Source of the DNA: Macrobrachium rosenbergii
Taxonomy: Eukaryota; Arthropoda; Malacostraca; Decapoda; Palaemonidae
Reading direction: 5' to 3'
Assembly (NCBI RefSeq): GCF_040412425.1
Contig: NC_089761.1
Location: 21,801,644-21,865,643 of the forward strand
Length of the DNA stretch: 64,000 nucleotides
The notes under the pieces were generated by a model that had not been told where the DNA came from, made no database searches, and saw only the letters and a program-made list of their open reading frames with translations. Numbering within the stretch: position 1 is the first letter of the stretch; every line of letters starts with the position of its first letter. This document shows, in pieces, positions 24,175-39,100 of this stretch. Position numbers and translations under genes: made by a program.

Positions 24175-27100
24175 CTATTTTCTCTTTACAAAATCCTGCA
24201 CATTCTGGAGCAAGTTGACATACAAAGAATGTTCATAATCGGAGCAGAGGGAGCTGAGTTTCTCAGCAAATTCATTGGAGACCCCACGCTCTTCCAACAT
24301 ATTCATAAGCAAGTCATACATCATCTGAAATATAATTTGAAAGAGCATTAATAAAAAGTTAAAACCATTAAAAATAAAGTACTAGTTGCATAATTAAGGA
24401 TACATACACCAACAATCTGCCAGATAGATAAAGGATAAATGACGACTTAGCGGATGAAGGATCATAGATTCTACCCACAGCAAGTACATGACCCACTGTG
24501 ACACAAGATCCTGATTTGTGAGTAAAATTAAGAGGTAAAAAAGGTTAAGGTATTCTGACAATGCCAAGTGCAGCGTGCCCCCTCTAAGAATTGCAGAGCT
24601 CAGATTCTCTATTTTCAATGAACCCATTAATAAAATAAAGCTTTAATAAATCAAAGTTCATAATAGATACAGCCTTTGGGTTGGCCTTGAAAGCTAAATA
24701 AATTAACTCAGTGGTCTGATTAAACTACATAAATGATACAAATTATACCTGAAAGGCAAAGGAGGATAAGGAGGCCTAAACCTCATGAGCCTTGATCCAG
24801 TAAACGTAAGTTTGAATAACAGATTCCATAAACAATGTTTATACAATATATTTCACCGTATCTACGCACCACATTAGCATGTAACACTGGATGATTCCGA
24901 CCATTTATGTGCAAGAACAAACAAGGTCAAAAGGATTTTGTTTACTGTAGAGACATCTCAAAACTGTTCTCTTGAGCAAAGAAGGCAGAGCAGGGATGGC
25001 AAAAGAATCATAAAAAAAACTCTCCCTTCTAGACAATTGGGTACTGACTACAAATTCTGAAGCACAAGAGAAACCAACCAAGGACCTGTAACTCGACTGT
25101 GATACCAAGCCTGAAAGGCTGAGTAGCTCGCTGAAATGCTGTGAGGAGGCCCTGTGGGAAGACCCGAGATAGTTCATAGAAAGTTCCAAGAGGCCTGGAA
25201 ACCATTCCTCTTGTGGTCAAAATTAAGTGACAAGGATCACTTCAGAGCTCATTGATGCATAATACTTCATCAGACCTGCCTCAACAGTCTGAATGGCAAA
25301 CAAATACTGTCTCTGTCCCAAAGCTGGAGCAAGGCATCCAATGGCCAAATCCCCTTTGCAACTGCAGGGAATAGTATGTAGTGAACAGATTTAAAGAAGG
25401 GAGTTCTCCACATCTGCCACAGAGCCCTGCAGATGTCTGTGCGAATAGACTATTCTGACAGGAAAACCTATTAAACCCTACTGAAAATATCTGGAACGAC
25501 ATTGCAGACCCTCGCACCAAACCAAAGCACAATGTTGATGTGCTTTTCTCTGCCCAAGTGAAGATTTTTATGGCTAGCAGACAATGATTCCCTCCTTGAT
25601 TTTTTAAGGTAACAAAGGCTTGGGTGTTGTCAGCCATGAACCTGATGCAGCTACATGACAAGTTGGTACGGAAAACTTTTAAGCCTTAGAAGATTGCCTG
25701 ACATTATAGGAAGCTGACATACAGTGGGCACTCATCTGTAAATGGGAGCTTGGGCGCTTTGACGCTAGTTGCTGGCCACTCAGGCACTGATTGTAGAGGT
25801 GACGGTGCTGGGTGCACAACTCCTGATGAAGAGGTTCCCTTATGCAACAAAGAACATCTATGCACCAAAAGGCATTTCAGCACCAATTTACGATCATTGT
25901 CTGATGTAGAAGAAGAGAATTGCTCTGGGCTATCCCAGTGACTGCACGAGGGGCGCGAATCCTGCCCTCTCACAAGGAACAAGCAAAGAAATTCAGTCCA
26001 CTGCATGCATTCAGCAGGCGTGGACTTTGTCCGCAGAGCCGACATGAGCGCCTGGGACTAAAATCTTGGAACTGACACATGGTGAGTACCACTTGAAGCG
26101 CTTTTTCCAACAGCCTTTGTTGCAGTCTGAATGTCAATCAGACTGAACCAAGGGCGACTGCTCAGGGCAGACTCCCACCGCACTCCCTTTTGCTACCAAT
26201 TTGACTCCTGCCAGGTGCTGGGGATATGTCAGGGACCTTGGCCTAGGAGAATCGGCGGGCTGAACAGCCACCTCCACTACCACTGCACTTGTAATTGGAG
26301 CCACGCACTCTTGACCACTTCTTATCCATTAACACTTCAGATGACGCTAATTTAGCGATCAATTGTACAATTACCTCAAAGCGAGTATTGTTTTTTCCTC
26401 CAGACTGACGATGGTGTTGGGATCGGAAACGTGAGAACCCGGTAAAGGAGAGGGTTGCACAGGTGGAGGAGATGGAACGGGATCGGAAGAAATTACAGGT
26501 GCAATTGCATCCGACTTGAAGGATGAATCCTGACTAGTTAAGGCTTTACTAGATTTAGCAATAGCTTTCCCTTCCTATCTCTAGCTAGTTTTTAAGATGT
26601 GAATCTAAAGTCTTCACTTTTTAAATCCCAGTCACTACATTCCTCACATCAGAACACACTGAACAAGTTTAAACCCTCACATTGACCACAAACAGTGCGA
26701 GAGTCGGGGATTCTTTAGTGTCTAGTATTGCAAGCCTTTGCTACAATACCAAATACTAAGAACTACTAGTGTCAGACATCCTGGAAAATTATAAAGACAA
26801 GTCCAAAAAACAGGAAAAAAGTTGCAAACCAATGATCAAAACTCATGTAACACTATCTAAAATTGTGCCAAAAGGCTACGAAAATAAATACTTCACCAAT
26901 CGTAGATAGAACAAACAACCAGCAAAGTATAAATTTCAAAATTCAAGCTGCTACCAACCACAGTCCTTCAACCAAAGCTCTTTGCTAGGTTGCACCTCTT
27001 CTTCCACCCGAAAGTGGGTGGGGCACGTCACAATAACCAAAGCAAACTAGTGTAACCCGCAATTTCAAAATTTTAAGATGCCGGTTAAAAGAAACTAATA

Positions 27101-30100
27101 GCTATGTAATTACTGAGTAAGTTACTTATATAAAATTGTATTTTTCATAACTAACAAACCTGAGGTCCTTACATATGGGGAAAAATCTCTAGCGCAACTG
27201 GATCCAGTTAAAAATAGAACAAGGTTTGTGGCAAGAGTGTATTAGCCAATGGGGAGAGAGGGTAGGCAGTGAAAGAGGATGTGAGGCCATCACTATCTTC
27301 TGTACAGAAGAGTCAACAACAGCAAGTAGCTAACCCTGAAGCAAAGATGCAATGTGCATCCTAAACCTGGCTTTGAGATCATTATCAGCTGAGCTAAAAA
27401 CTGATATCAATGATGATGACCCTGCCTAGGCATGGGACTGAATGAATGGCATGAAAGCAGAAGCAGAAGGCGATAAAACAAGCAGATCCCAACCAACAGC
27501 AGACAGAAGACCTGTGGTCTGGGACGGAGATTCATGCAGCTCTTCTGGCAAAAAGACAGGAGGTAATCAGATTATCAAAGGCCCACTTTGTGGGCATATA
27601 GTTCTCATGGCACATTCATGTGAGTGTGTGATGACTTGGACACATATGAAGTACTAACGGCTGCTACACGCAAGCCCCGTGAGAGCTAAATAAATTAGCT
27701 CAGTGCCTTGTTTAATTACCTAACTACTTAATAATAATATTACACAAAGGATGCTGTAAATGGGGGTCATCCTTAAGGGCAACAGGCATATTAAAGGGTC
27801 ATCTTTAAGGGTAACAAGCATATTAAAGGGTCATCCTTAAGGGAACAAGCATATTAAAGGATCTGTAGTCCTTATTCACACATGTATACCGAGGCACAAT
27901 GAACACAATTATCAAAACAAAAAATGCTGAAAAGGAATCACTTATAATAAAGTGCATGACAGCAAAAACACAAAATTAGCTGAGAGTGCCACAGGAAATT
28001 TTTACTGTCAAAAACATAAACATATTTACTAAGTTAACATTTCTGAGCAAACCTTACACCATGATAAGAGCAACATAAGGGTATAAAACTGTGCATATAT
28101 TAAATATGGAAAAGATTTGTAAAACTAGAATTACATTAACATGAAATTTAACAAAATTCAGTTACTAGCAAATATATGAAAATCACTGACAGTTCTAAAA
28201 TCCACTCAACTTGCTGAAAATTAAAAGGCAAAAGTGAGGAAAAACAACAAAAGAAAAGGAAACAGTGGGGACAGCAGACAACTCTGTAATTCTGCAGTAC
28301 TGATAGAAAGTTGCCAGCTGAAAGGTAACAAAACGCAAAACAACTTATAAAACTGCCAGGCATCATGAAGGTGAGAAGGCGGGCTGAAACTGCACTAATT
28401 ATCATTATTTGAGCACACAAGACAAAAAGTGAAAAATGCCTAGTGGTCCTGGAACAAGCAACAGCAAGTCTTGACCACTGTAATGAGTTACGAACCTTGT
28501 GTAGTAAACTAGGTGTGCCAGGATCCTTTGCAACATTTCAAACTGCTGCACATGGATATATTCTGCATAGTTTCAGCTATTTATGACTACTAGGTTTATA
28601 ATGATAAAATTTACAGTTAATGAATAAGAAAAAGCTATAAAATCTTCAACAATTGAACACATGTGAACTAAACTTGTAACAATAACTTAAATATGATTTA
28701 CATCATAATAAACATTCACATCAAAATTTATTGCACAAATCATGCATGACTACAGGCACCAACAAAGACTTACTCATCCGCTCCATGGCAGCAAGGCATC
28801 ACACTAAAACGCCGCATCCATCTGCGCTTTTAAGACTGGCCACTTGCACGTGGGTTCGGGAATAACGGGTCTGGGATAGGAGATTTGTTGAAGGAATATC
28901 AGGTTAGTAACCTAAAAAAGATAAAATCCTGACTATCACGGAGGATAAAGAGGTAGTCCTAGCTTTGAAGCTTTTCTTAGCTCTCTTTTAAAGCCTTCTC
29001 AGATAAGCATTTAAAATCTTCCATTCTTCCCTGACAAATCCATTACATTCTTTCACAGGTTATCGATACCAACATACCTGTCCTCTACACCCCGACACAC
29101 AGAATGAGGGGTCAATGGTAATTTTCCTAATCTAGTTTTTGCAGCCATTACACAAAACCTATACACCGAGGACCAGTGTCCGATATAATGCTAAATAAGG
29201 AAGGCGGGATGAAAAAGCTAAGCACAAACAATGTCAAGCAAAGATTCAAATCAAACAATTGTACATCACCAACAATGTCTAACGAAAAGAATCAGCGATA
29301 ATTCTCTGTTAAGCTGCAATCGGTCTTACCCGTACCACACGGCAGAAACATATGAAGAGTTTGGGTTATGGTTCTCCCACCACCTGTAGAGGGCGGAAGG
29401 GGGTGTCATGTGACCATTCATTAGCGCTGCCGCGATTTTTTCAATTTTCTGCCGTGGACGTCAGAGACTACAGCTATATATATAATTACCAGGTAAGTTA
29501 TATGTACAAAATTTACAGTTAATGAATAAGAAAAAGCTATAAAAATCTTCAATAATTGAACACATGTGGAACTGTAAACTTGTAACAATAACGCGAAATA
29601 TGATTTACATCATAATAAAACATTCACATCAAAATTTATTGCACAAATCATGCATGACTACAGGTACTCACTCAAGATCACCAATTAAAGCAAATATGGG
29701 CATAAAAACCTAATCAGTAAGCAATGCCCCATATTTGAAACAAAACTGTGGGTAAAAGTTTCAGTGACAAATTTGGAATAATGACACAAGACAATTTAAA
29801 GCAGATTAAAATTATGGCAGTCACTTACCCCATCCAAGATGTCTCCAGAAACACAGTATGTTTCTTCATCCCATTCTCCTTCATACATGGTTAATTCATT
29901 GATGCCAAACACATCTGGGGTAATGAAAAAAATGAATAAATAAAATCAGTAACAATATAATTTTTTTTATAAACAAGACAAACATAAAAAAGCTAAAAGT
30001 CAATTTAAAGACCTTAAAGCTGGGGCAATAAAATCCAAAGTTACCATATCCCTGACATTTCAGCTCCCAAGTTAACATATCCCTAACATATAAGCTTTGC

Positions 30101-33100
30101 ACTGATCCTAATTCATTTATTGTCATGTGAAATTATTCTTCTTTCATGTCCTGATATCTAGTTCGATCTACCTTTGCTGACTGTTTTGAGTGCAATAACA
30201 GACCTCAGTCAAATGTCAATGGCCAAAAATAAATGACCTTTTATTTCTACATATCCTCCTCCCTCTCTACTAGTTCATTCTAGCATTAAACTGATGAAAT
30301 AAGTTTCAAATCATTTCTAATCTTCCTAATGTATTTGTTGGATTCTTTTTACTTTACATAGTCACTGCATAATAATGGTGCCTGGGAGAAGCTAAACTTA
30401 TGCATATACCAAGCAGTCAACTCAAAAACAAAGCAAACCGCATACACCAGAAGGTTGAATAAAATGAATTAAACATTAACCCTTACTTATCATCCCAGGT
30501 ATACTCATGAACCTTAACCATTTACATATTTTCCTATCATAAGAATACTTGTTCATTTCCTAAAATACTCATACTTATCTGTATGATCTTGATTTTACTC
30601 ATACCTGATGCATTCCTGTTTTCTATCCTTCCTCTCCCATTGGCAATGTGTAGTGAGGAGTTTCATCAATAGATGGCAGTGTCTTGTTTACTTTTATGAC
30701 AGCGCTTCAGCTGTCTAGTGGCCTAAACAGTTGCAGAAATATTTTCTGAGCTTTGCTTTCTAATTACCTTCCACAATCTAATAAATGATAAAAGAAACTA
30801 GTGGGGATAATTATAAGACCCAAATTATTTCTGGAGATAAAAATAGCGAGTATTCATCTTTAGACTCCCAGAAAAGTTCAGAACTTCAATGTCATCCTTT
30901 TTATTGGATATCTTTTTTTTTTTTACATCAGGCTTCACTGCTTTTCCATCTGCTTTCTGTTAGTCTCCAAAGCTATCTAATCTACATTATTATCACCTAT
31001 ACACTTTTTTAAATACCGTATATTATCACCTTCAGTATTAAGATTGAATGCATGAATGAACAAAGACTGAAATATGAAATTTATGCTGTAAGGCTAACCA
31101 CTGGGGTACTCAGCCACTAAGCACTTAATACAGTGATGAGGGAGTTGAAGTGGTAGTACAAGATAAAGTGATAGAAAAAATATACTAGTACAAATCTAAG
31201 GATGTCACTAAAAGAAAAATCACAGTTGCACAACATAACAATAATTAAAAGAGGTTGCACAGCAAGACAGAAGGAAGCAGAAATGGTAGTAATTATTACC
31301 TGAAGAAAGTAAGTTGGAATGGAAGTACATAATTATCATCATTATTAGGCAGTTTAACCAGGCCATTGAAAAAGGGAGTGCAGCTAGGGGCCGAAGGGAT
31401 GCTGCTTCTTCTAGTAATGCCTACAGGATACCCTATGAAGAGCACTGATGGTGTTAACCCTATAAAGGACTAAATGCACTAAGATCACTAACAGGCACAA
31501 CATTTGGACAACAAAAAGAAACGCTCATCACAGTATACAAACAATACATCCTCCATAATAAACCACGCCAGCCCAGCCTGGCACCCTGCCATATCCAACA
31601 CACAACTAAACAAACTACAAATAATACAAAACACAGCTCTAGAATCATCCTTGGCAGTACACAATCCACACCAATAGAACACTCTACACGCCGAAACCAA
31701 GATTCTCACCATCAGGCAACACTTAGACATGAGAGGCACACAATTCTTGGCATCAGTCATAAACAACACAAACAGCCCATGCTATTACCTTCACGACCAC
31801 CCTCCAACACACAGGCAAATAGCGAATGCACCACACAGACACTATACAAATATCTTGAATTCTATACCACCACCCACAAACATCACACAAAACAAAAGCA
31901 CATCCATACTCACCTCACCAGACAAGCACTTAATAACCTTCCCAACAACAAAATACTGCACCCCCACCCAACATAAAGCACAGAAAAACACAGCTCTCAA
32001 GATTGGAGAGAGTACACCTGACTCGACTTTGCTGTGGTCATCACCAATCACTAAACACCTACAAACACCAGATAGACAACACACTCCAAACAGATATGTC
32101 CACTCTTGCCAAGTTAGTCCCCACACAATTACACATCTCTTAGTAGATTGCCCTAATCTCTGCAGCCCTTAGACAACAACACAACATCCAGCTACCACAC
32201 ACAGTTATGGTCAGATCCAGTAAGCGTGGTGTCCTTTCTGCTTGCGGTGCAGGCTTCCGGCATAATAGAGTCTGGGGAACCACAACAACAACAACCCTAT
32301 AAAGGATATTAAATTGAATCTTGCAACTATCAATGAATGTAGAGGAGAAGGATGAAATTCCACATCACTCTTTTCAACACATGGAATCTGACATGCTCTC
32401 TACAATTCCACCGTCATCTGAAGACATTTTTGTACTACTACTATCATTTCCTGAACCCTCCATATCTTCTGGTCATCATTATATCAATTGCTGTTCAGTT
32501 GTGTGTGTGTGTGTGTGCATTTGTGTGTGAGAGTAAGCAAAGGATAAAATATAAAAATCTATGGCACTACATTAGATTGCTCTCAGTGATTAACAACTGT
32601 CATATTTCCAACATAGCTACTAATGCCATCTACTGGTTAAAATTAAAAGTTAATTTCCTTCTCTGCAAGTACAAAAATTGGAAGAAGAAGAACCACCCAG
32701 ATCCAAGTTAAACTGCTCTGATAATTTTGTGCTGGGAGAACTTCAGGTCATCTCATGATAGTACAACTTCGCATACACAACAGACAAAGAATAATCATGA
32801 TGATTAGGGAAGAGGCTCGTACATTTGAATCTCACATTGCTGTTCATGAGCAAAGATTAGCCCAGCAATTTCTTTTCCCTAGAGGAGCTCCCATAACTTC
32901 CACAGCTCCCTGCTCATATCCAAACGAAGAAGAGCATTCTGATGGGAGGTCTCCCATATTCCACCTTAGTGCATCATCTACAACAATACAGTGATTTGGT
33001 GTGAATCTTAGCATCAGAAAGATCTCCCTTTACTTTGCACAACAGATATCACTGCATGTAGCCACTTGGGACCATTACTGATACCTGTGATAGACCTTAG

Positions 33101-36100
33101 GAGCAGATAGGGAACAGCAATAGGTCACAGTAATAGTTCATGTCAATGCAAGTGAGGTTCTCTGGAGCCCTAGTGCATGACAATGTAGTACCTCTCTGAA
33201 AACTCCATCAAACAACACAAACCAACTTAACCCCCAAAAAAGGGAGGATCCTTCTACATAACTAATCCCTTGTTAGAAGACTGAGATTAATGTACATATA
33301 TACCATAACAATCTGTGAATGCATGCTCAAAGTCTTAAAATTTTGTCAAATTATATGCTCTACTAGTTTGATACAGCCTCATGTATTAATAGCAATTAAA
33401 CATTAATTTACATCTACGCAAATCTGCAATACAACCACCACTGCACTCACCTTCATTTTGACCTTGATCTTCTGCTAAAGCTTCCCCTGGATTGACATAA
33501 GAACATGTGAATGACATAACTTTTGATCCAATTTTAATATCCACTTCAAAACTTGGCCGACTCCTTAAATCAGGTTCCTGTGTCCCTTCAACTGGACCTT
33601 CTGTGTCCACTGTATGATTTACATTTAGTGTGATGGTTATCCTGGAAAATAAAAAAATTAGTCAAAATTAAGAAACTATCTTTAAATGGAATCACATACA
33701 GGCAGTAGCCGCTTACTGGCAGCATTGGTTAACAGCATTTCGATGTTATGGCGCTTGGCTAGCAACATTGATAACCGAATTTTTGGTGCCGATCTCCGGT
33801 TAACGGCGCTGTTAAGCAAGGTTTTTGGAGCTATTATCACCGATTTTTGGTTAGCGCCGCTTGGCCAGGGACAGAACCCCCAAAATTAACCAGAGACTGT
33901 CTGTACTGATATAATATATAAGGTGGATACGAAAATTCCACAAAAAAACTGCTTTATATAGGAAAGTACATATTACTAACTTATTTTATCAATGCTTTAT
34001 GTTACACCAAATTAAATACTGTAGATTTTGAAAATTCCCCTTAATACAGTCAATGTCCACTTCAATAGGTGTAGACTTGGTGGTTTTATATATGGCACAC
34101 TGAACAAGAGCTCTGCGTATGTTGTGTGACTGGAATTGATCTTCCCAAAGTTTCAAATAACCAACAAATCTACTAGCCTGATCAGGTCATCCAAGCAAAT
34201 AAACACCTGGCAATCACAAGCCAGCCCTTGAAACCCACTGATCACCTGTTGAGAGTCACCTCACATGCAAGGTATTCTAATAATGCACCAAGAATAAAAA
34301 AAAAAAAAACTTGGGAAAATTTTTATAATGCACCAAGAATAAAAAAAAAACTTGGGAAAATTTTTACCCTCAACTATAGCAATGTACTGACATATACCGT
34401 ATGGTCACCCTCAACTATAGCAATGTACTGACATATACCGTATGTTCAACATAACAGGAGATCAAAACTCAGTTGCAATGTCAGAAGGACAGTGGTCAAA
34501 AGTAAGCCTAGCCAACTGCACACTCCCTCCCCTCTTCCAACTGAAACCATTCATACACACTGGAGGTACTTAAAAATACTTTGTCCTTGGACCCTTAAGA
34601 TTTGCACAAAATATCTAAACAAAATTCAACCTTACACATGTGGGTTCTACCTTGGAATCTGATAAAAAAAAAAAAAAGTCAGATTATCCCTTTATTTTGA
34701 TACTGCTAATAAGGTGACCTATAACACCATGAGCTGAACCCAAGTATTGGTCATTACATTCTACACTAATTTGGAGTGCCATCAAAAGATTTCGAAATAT
34801 TTTCAAGAAAATTTACTCAAGATCTTACTTAATATAAAAATACTACTCTACTAAAATTTAAGCGATGACCAGGGATGAAAAGAGAAAATTGTTTAATAAA
34901 ACGCATGTCAGCAACAAAGCAAGAATCAAACTTATCCTACTTATGTCAATTAAAGAACATGATAAAGTACTGGAAAAGTAATCATGGCAACAGTAACGGC
35001 TATAAATATAGCATAAATGAGTTGTCACTATTCCCCACATTTCAACTGTTACCTTCTAAGACTGTCCATCATTTCATGCAAGAGATGAAAATTATCATAC
35101 GAGTCATATAAGAGACGAAAATTATTATGTGAGTCAAAGTCTACTAAAATACAAATTTAACTAAAATTACGAGGTGTGACAATAAAGAAATAAGACTGTG
35201 GAAGCCACACTTATACCTCAATGCCAATTGGCTAACTGCTTATGTCACTGTGTTGCACAACATCTCACCACTATTCTGCTATAATATTGTTCACCTTGGT
35301 CACTCTGTGCTTCTGTGACGAGGAGCTAAGGGGCCTCAAAGAGGAGCACTTTGCCGAGTGCTTTCCATGGGGGCAGACGCGAATGCAGAAGTGCATTAAC
35401 TTTGGGGGGGGGATTACTTTGAAGAGGACAAAGCATAATTTCCTCTGTAGATTTTGTAATAAAACTATTTTGAGATAGTCTCATTTCTTTATTGTCACAC
35501 CTCGTATGCTCGTGCCAAGTCCCCAAGGTTACACCCCAATTTGTTAATGATGCATCCGCTGTCTACAGTGTACAGCCTGATAAATTAAAAATTAAGGGAA
35601 AACAAAACAAACTACAGTACTATACACAGTATAAACATCTTCATTCTTAATGTATACAAGTTGGAAAATGCCAGTTCAATTTCAACCAGCAAAACAAATT
35701 TTTTACATCAAATGTTTAAAGTTATGTACGCACAAAGATGAATATACTTACTGTTCATCATGAAAATTTTTTGTTAATGTTAACTCTGCATCACGTCCTT
35801 TAACAGAAAAGTCATCAAGATGTGAAGGCAAGCCAGAAGACATAGACTTCTTTTCAGCTACAATTTCTTCTTGTAAAAATTCAACAAGTTCCCTATCGCC
35901 TGCAAGGGATAGAATTGTTTAATAGCTAAAAATTACAAAACTAATAAATAACAACAATAATGCATGACCACTGAGAGCTTCTCAAACTTTTCCCTTATAA
36001 ACCAGGAATAGCTAACTTGGTAAGTTCTTAGTTCTCCAATGTCAAGAAAATGTAGTCTATTTCTCTGACAGGTTAGTTTAACAATAACCTAACCTCAATC

Positions 36101-39100
36101 TGAACTTACATTGCATCTCGAATTAAGTTCAAGGTAACTGCACATATTACATTACCATGTGCAAGAACCATATACTGTACAGTATTTGCCACTTCATCTT
36201 GTGTTTTATGCATGTCTGACCATTATTGTATGTGCAAACCAATTGTTTTATATTATGAAGTTGTTGAACATAATGAAATCCGGAGTCTGATGGCCTAGGT
36301 CAGTGTAAACTAACATCCTCAACATTTTACTCTGTAAAATATCTACATTTCCAATCGAGAACTAGTAGGGTAGGGTTTACAGTATGATATAATTTCTAAC
36401 CAAAATTTTATAATGTTATCTTGCGCTCTAAGCATTTTTCACCATTACTGTTAATGCAAAACATTCACTATTGTTTCTCTATGCCTTTAGAGTACTGAAC
36501 TCTTATGAACTCCAGAGGGGGATGGGATTTTGGATGCCTCTGAGGACTAGCTAATGTAAAGCCAACTTGAACTCTGCGGTCAAAGTGCCTCTGATTGTCA
36601 CCTGACATCCGGTTAAACTTTAGGTATGTTATTTTAGGTGGTAAACATATTTAAGGATGCCTCTGGCAAGCCTGCTACCCTTGATTTTAAGCTGGGGCAA
36701 TGCCAAGTAGTGCTGTATGCTGCAAGAAAAATTAGTTCCCACTCTATTTGACTAAACCAGTTTTTGTGGGGGGTCCATACTGAATGGTGTGTGGAAAAAT
36801 AGAGGCAAGACTGGTGGTGATGGTATGATAATTGAGATATACACTGAATAAAGAAAGTGCTGTAGAACATTGGTATAATAGTGATAGATCAGTGGTTATT
36901 GGGGATGTGTTGACAAACTAGACAATTATTTTATGGTATCCGAAAAAAAAAAAAAACTGACATCCCTCTAAGACTCATCAAAAAAAGGGATATTACCGGG
37001 AACCAAGATATGTAATACTGTTCACGAATATCGAAAAGCTTGTGATTGTCATTACAATAATGGTTTTATGCATTTAACTCTAAATCTAAGCACAAAAGCC
37101 CATACAAAACTATAGAATAGCTACGGAAGAAAGAATATAAGAGAACAATCTCCCTCTCTGTGGACAGGTACAGAAGAAAGAATATAAGAGAAAAATCTCT
37201 CTTTCTGTGGCACATTAAAAACCACAAATTTTTACAGTAATTTGCATTTTCCTTATACAAACCAGAACCTTCTTACTTATAAGTAGTCCTCAACAGTAAT
37301 CTGGAACTGTTTGCTGAAACCCGGTAACAAGGTAGTTTCCTTCATCATCAGGGGCTACGTAGTGGTTGAGGTAGGATTATAATAAAAGGCAATGGTTGGA
37401 ATACCTATGAAAAATGCATAGTACTTTAGAAATCTGCAATTTCTTCCAGCAGGAATACAAACCACCCCCTTTGAAGTAGGAGACTCACTCATTTAATGAG
37501 AAGTAGTATCTCAGAAGTTTTACAAGTTGAATCTCCACCCAGAAATATCATATTCCAGGTAAGAATAGTGAGCATGAGAACCACAACTCATGTAATCTCT
37601 TAAAAAGATCTGGCGCACAGGTGTCAAATTATTAGGGTCCTGAGCCAAAGTGAGATGTGTTTGAATTCTCGCTCATATAGGAAACCTTGGAGAAGCTAGA
37701 GTGACAAAGTTGAAAGGCACCTAAAATCTGATCAATATTACTTGAGTGGTTCAGATAATAGCTACATAACCCATGCTCCCAAACTTGTTATAAGGGAGAA
37801 CGGAAAGTGTTGCACCCTGTAAACTGAAGCTCTAAAATATAATGCTCAACTGTGTAGCTTACTGTGTCTGCACCCATTCTAGCACGCATGCAGCCCAAGC
37901 TGCTGCCTTGCAGAGAAAGGAAAAGAAAAGAAAAGAAAGAGGTTAGAGGAAGTCCAGTCACTCAACCATTCAACCTCCTGCCTTTTGTCCTCAGAGTACC
38001 TTAAACAAGATGCTTTTCTGTCCAAGAGGAGCTTGGGTGACTACACAACCTGCTGAGCAGCCACCACATATCCCAATTAAGCACACAGGGGCATGTAGGT
38101 GACATCCATTAAACAGATAAGAGGTAAAGGTGGTCTGCCATCTTCCGATACCTAACTGAATTACCTGAGCTACTGAAAAGTTACTCCAAAACAAATAATA
38201 GCATCTTGTCTCTGCAGAGAGAGAATGAGAAACTTGGATTTCTTATCAGAAACTGAGAGGTTTTGCATTTTCATCACAAGGGTCCACCTGCCTGCTGAGT
38301 TAAGCTTTGGAAGATGAGAGTCTAAGTCCCACTTTGGAAACTGAAGCTCCCATGGGGACTTAACTGCTTGAAGCTCCTCATATAGCCTACATGGACAACT
38401 CAACAAAAACAAAGTGTCCTAGGTCTATCCCTCCAGTCTCAGAAACTGGTTTAGGATGTACTTTGTATGGCCTTTCAACAAGCAGGCTGTGTGGAGTTTC
38501 TCTTAACAAGGGTATACAACTAAGTTCATGATCCACTGAACAGAATCTCCAATCAGACAAAGAGAACCTTCTATAACTTCAATCGCTTTTCCTGGTGGGA
38601 GCACAAATTGTTGGCTGCAACCACACCTCAACCCTTGAAGTAAAATATACTCAGTATAGGCTAGCCTAGGTTACGTTGGGTTAAGATGCATCTCTATAGC
38701 CTATCTGACATTTGATTTATGATTCCTGGCTTTGGTTGGAGGGGCCTGGGAGGAGGGTGGACAGGCACTACGGTTCCCTCCTGTTTAATTAGGAACCACC
38801 ACCCTAGGTTAAATTACGTTGGGTAAATGTGCATCTCACCTTTTAGCTAACTTTTGTATTTCCCCAGCTTGAGAGCCTGGTTTCCCACCGTGACCCCCAT
38901 AACTGCTGGATGTTAGGGTGGGTTATGTAATGTCAAGTTAGCTAAGCAATACTAAATTTTGCTTGCCACTAAAAATAACTAAAGTAGCCTAATATCACAA
39001 AAAGCATTACCAGAAAAAGTATTAAAAAAAAACCAACTGGAGGAACTCTTATGAAATAGGCTAACCCAGTAGCCTAGCCTATTTCCAATGATCAAACTGG

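Noticed and set aside
27768..27862. CRISPR-like array of regular repeats
   Set aside because: The three copies are contiguous tandem units without spacers, in a eukaryotic intron.
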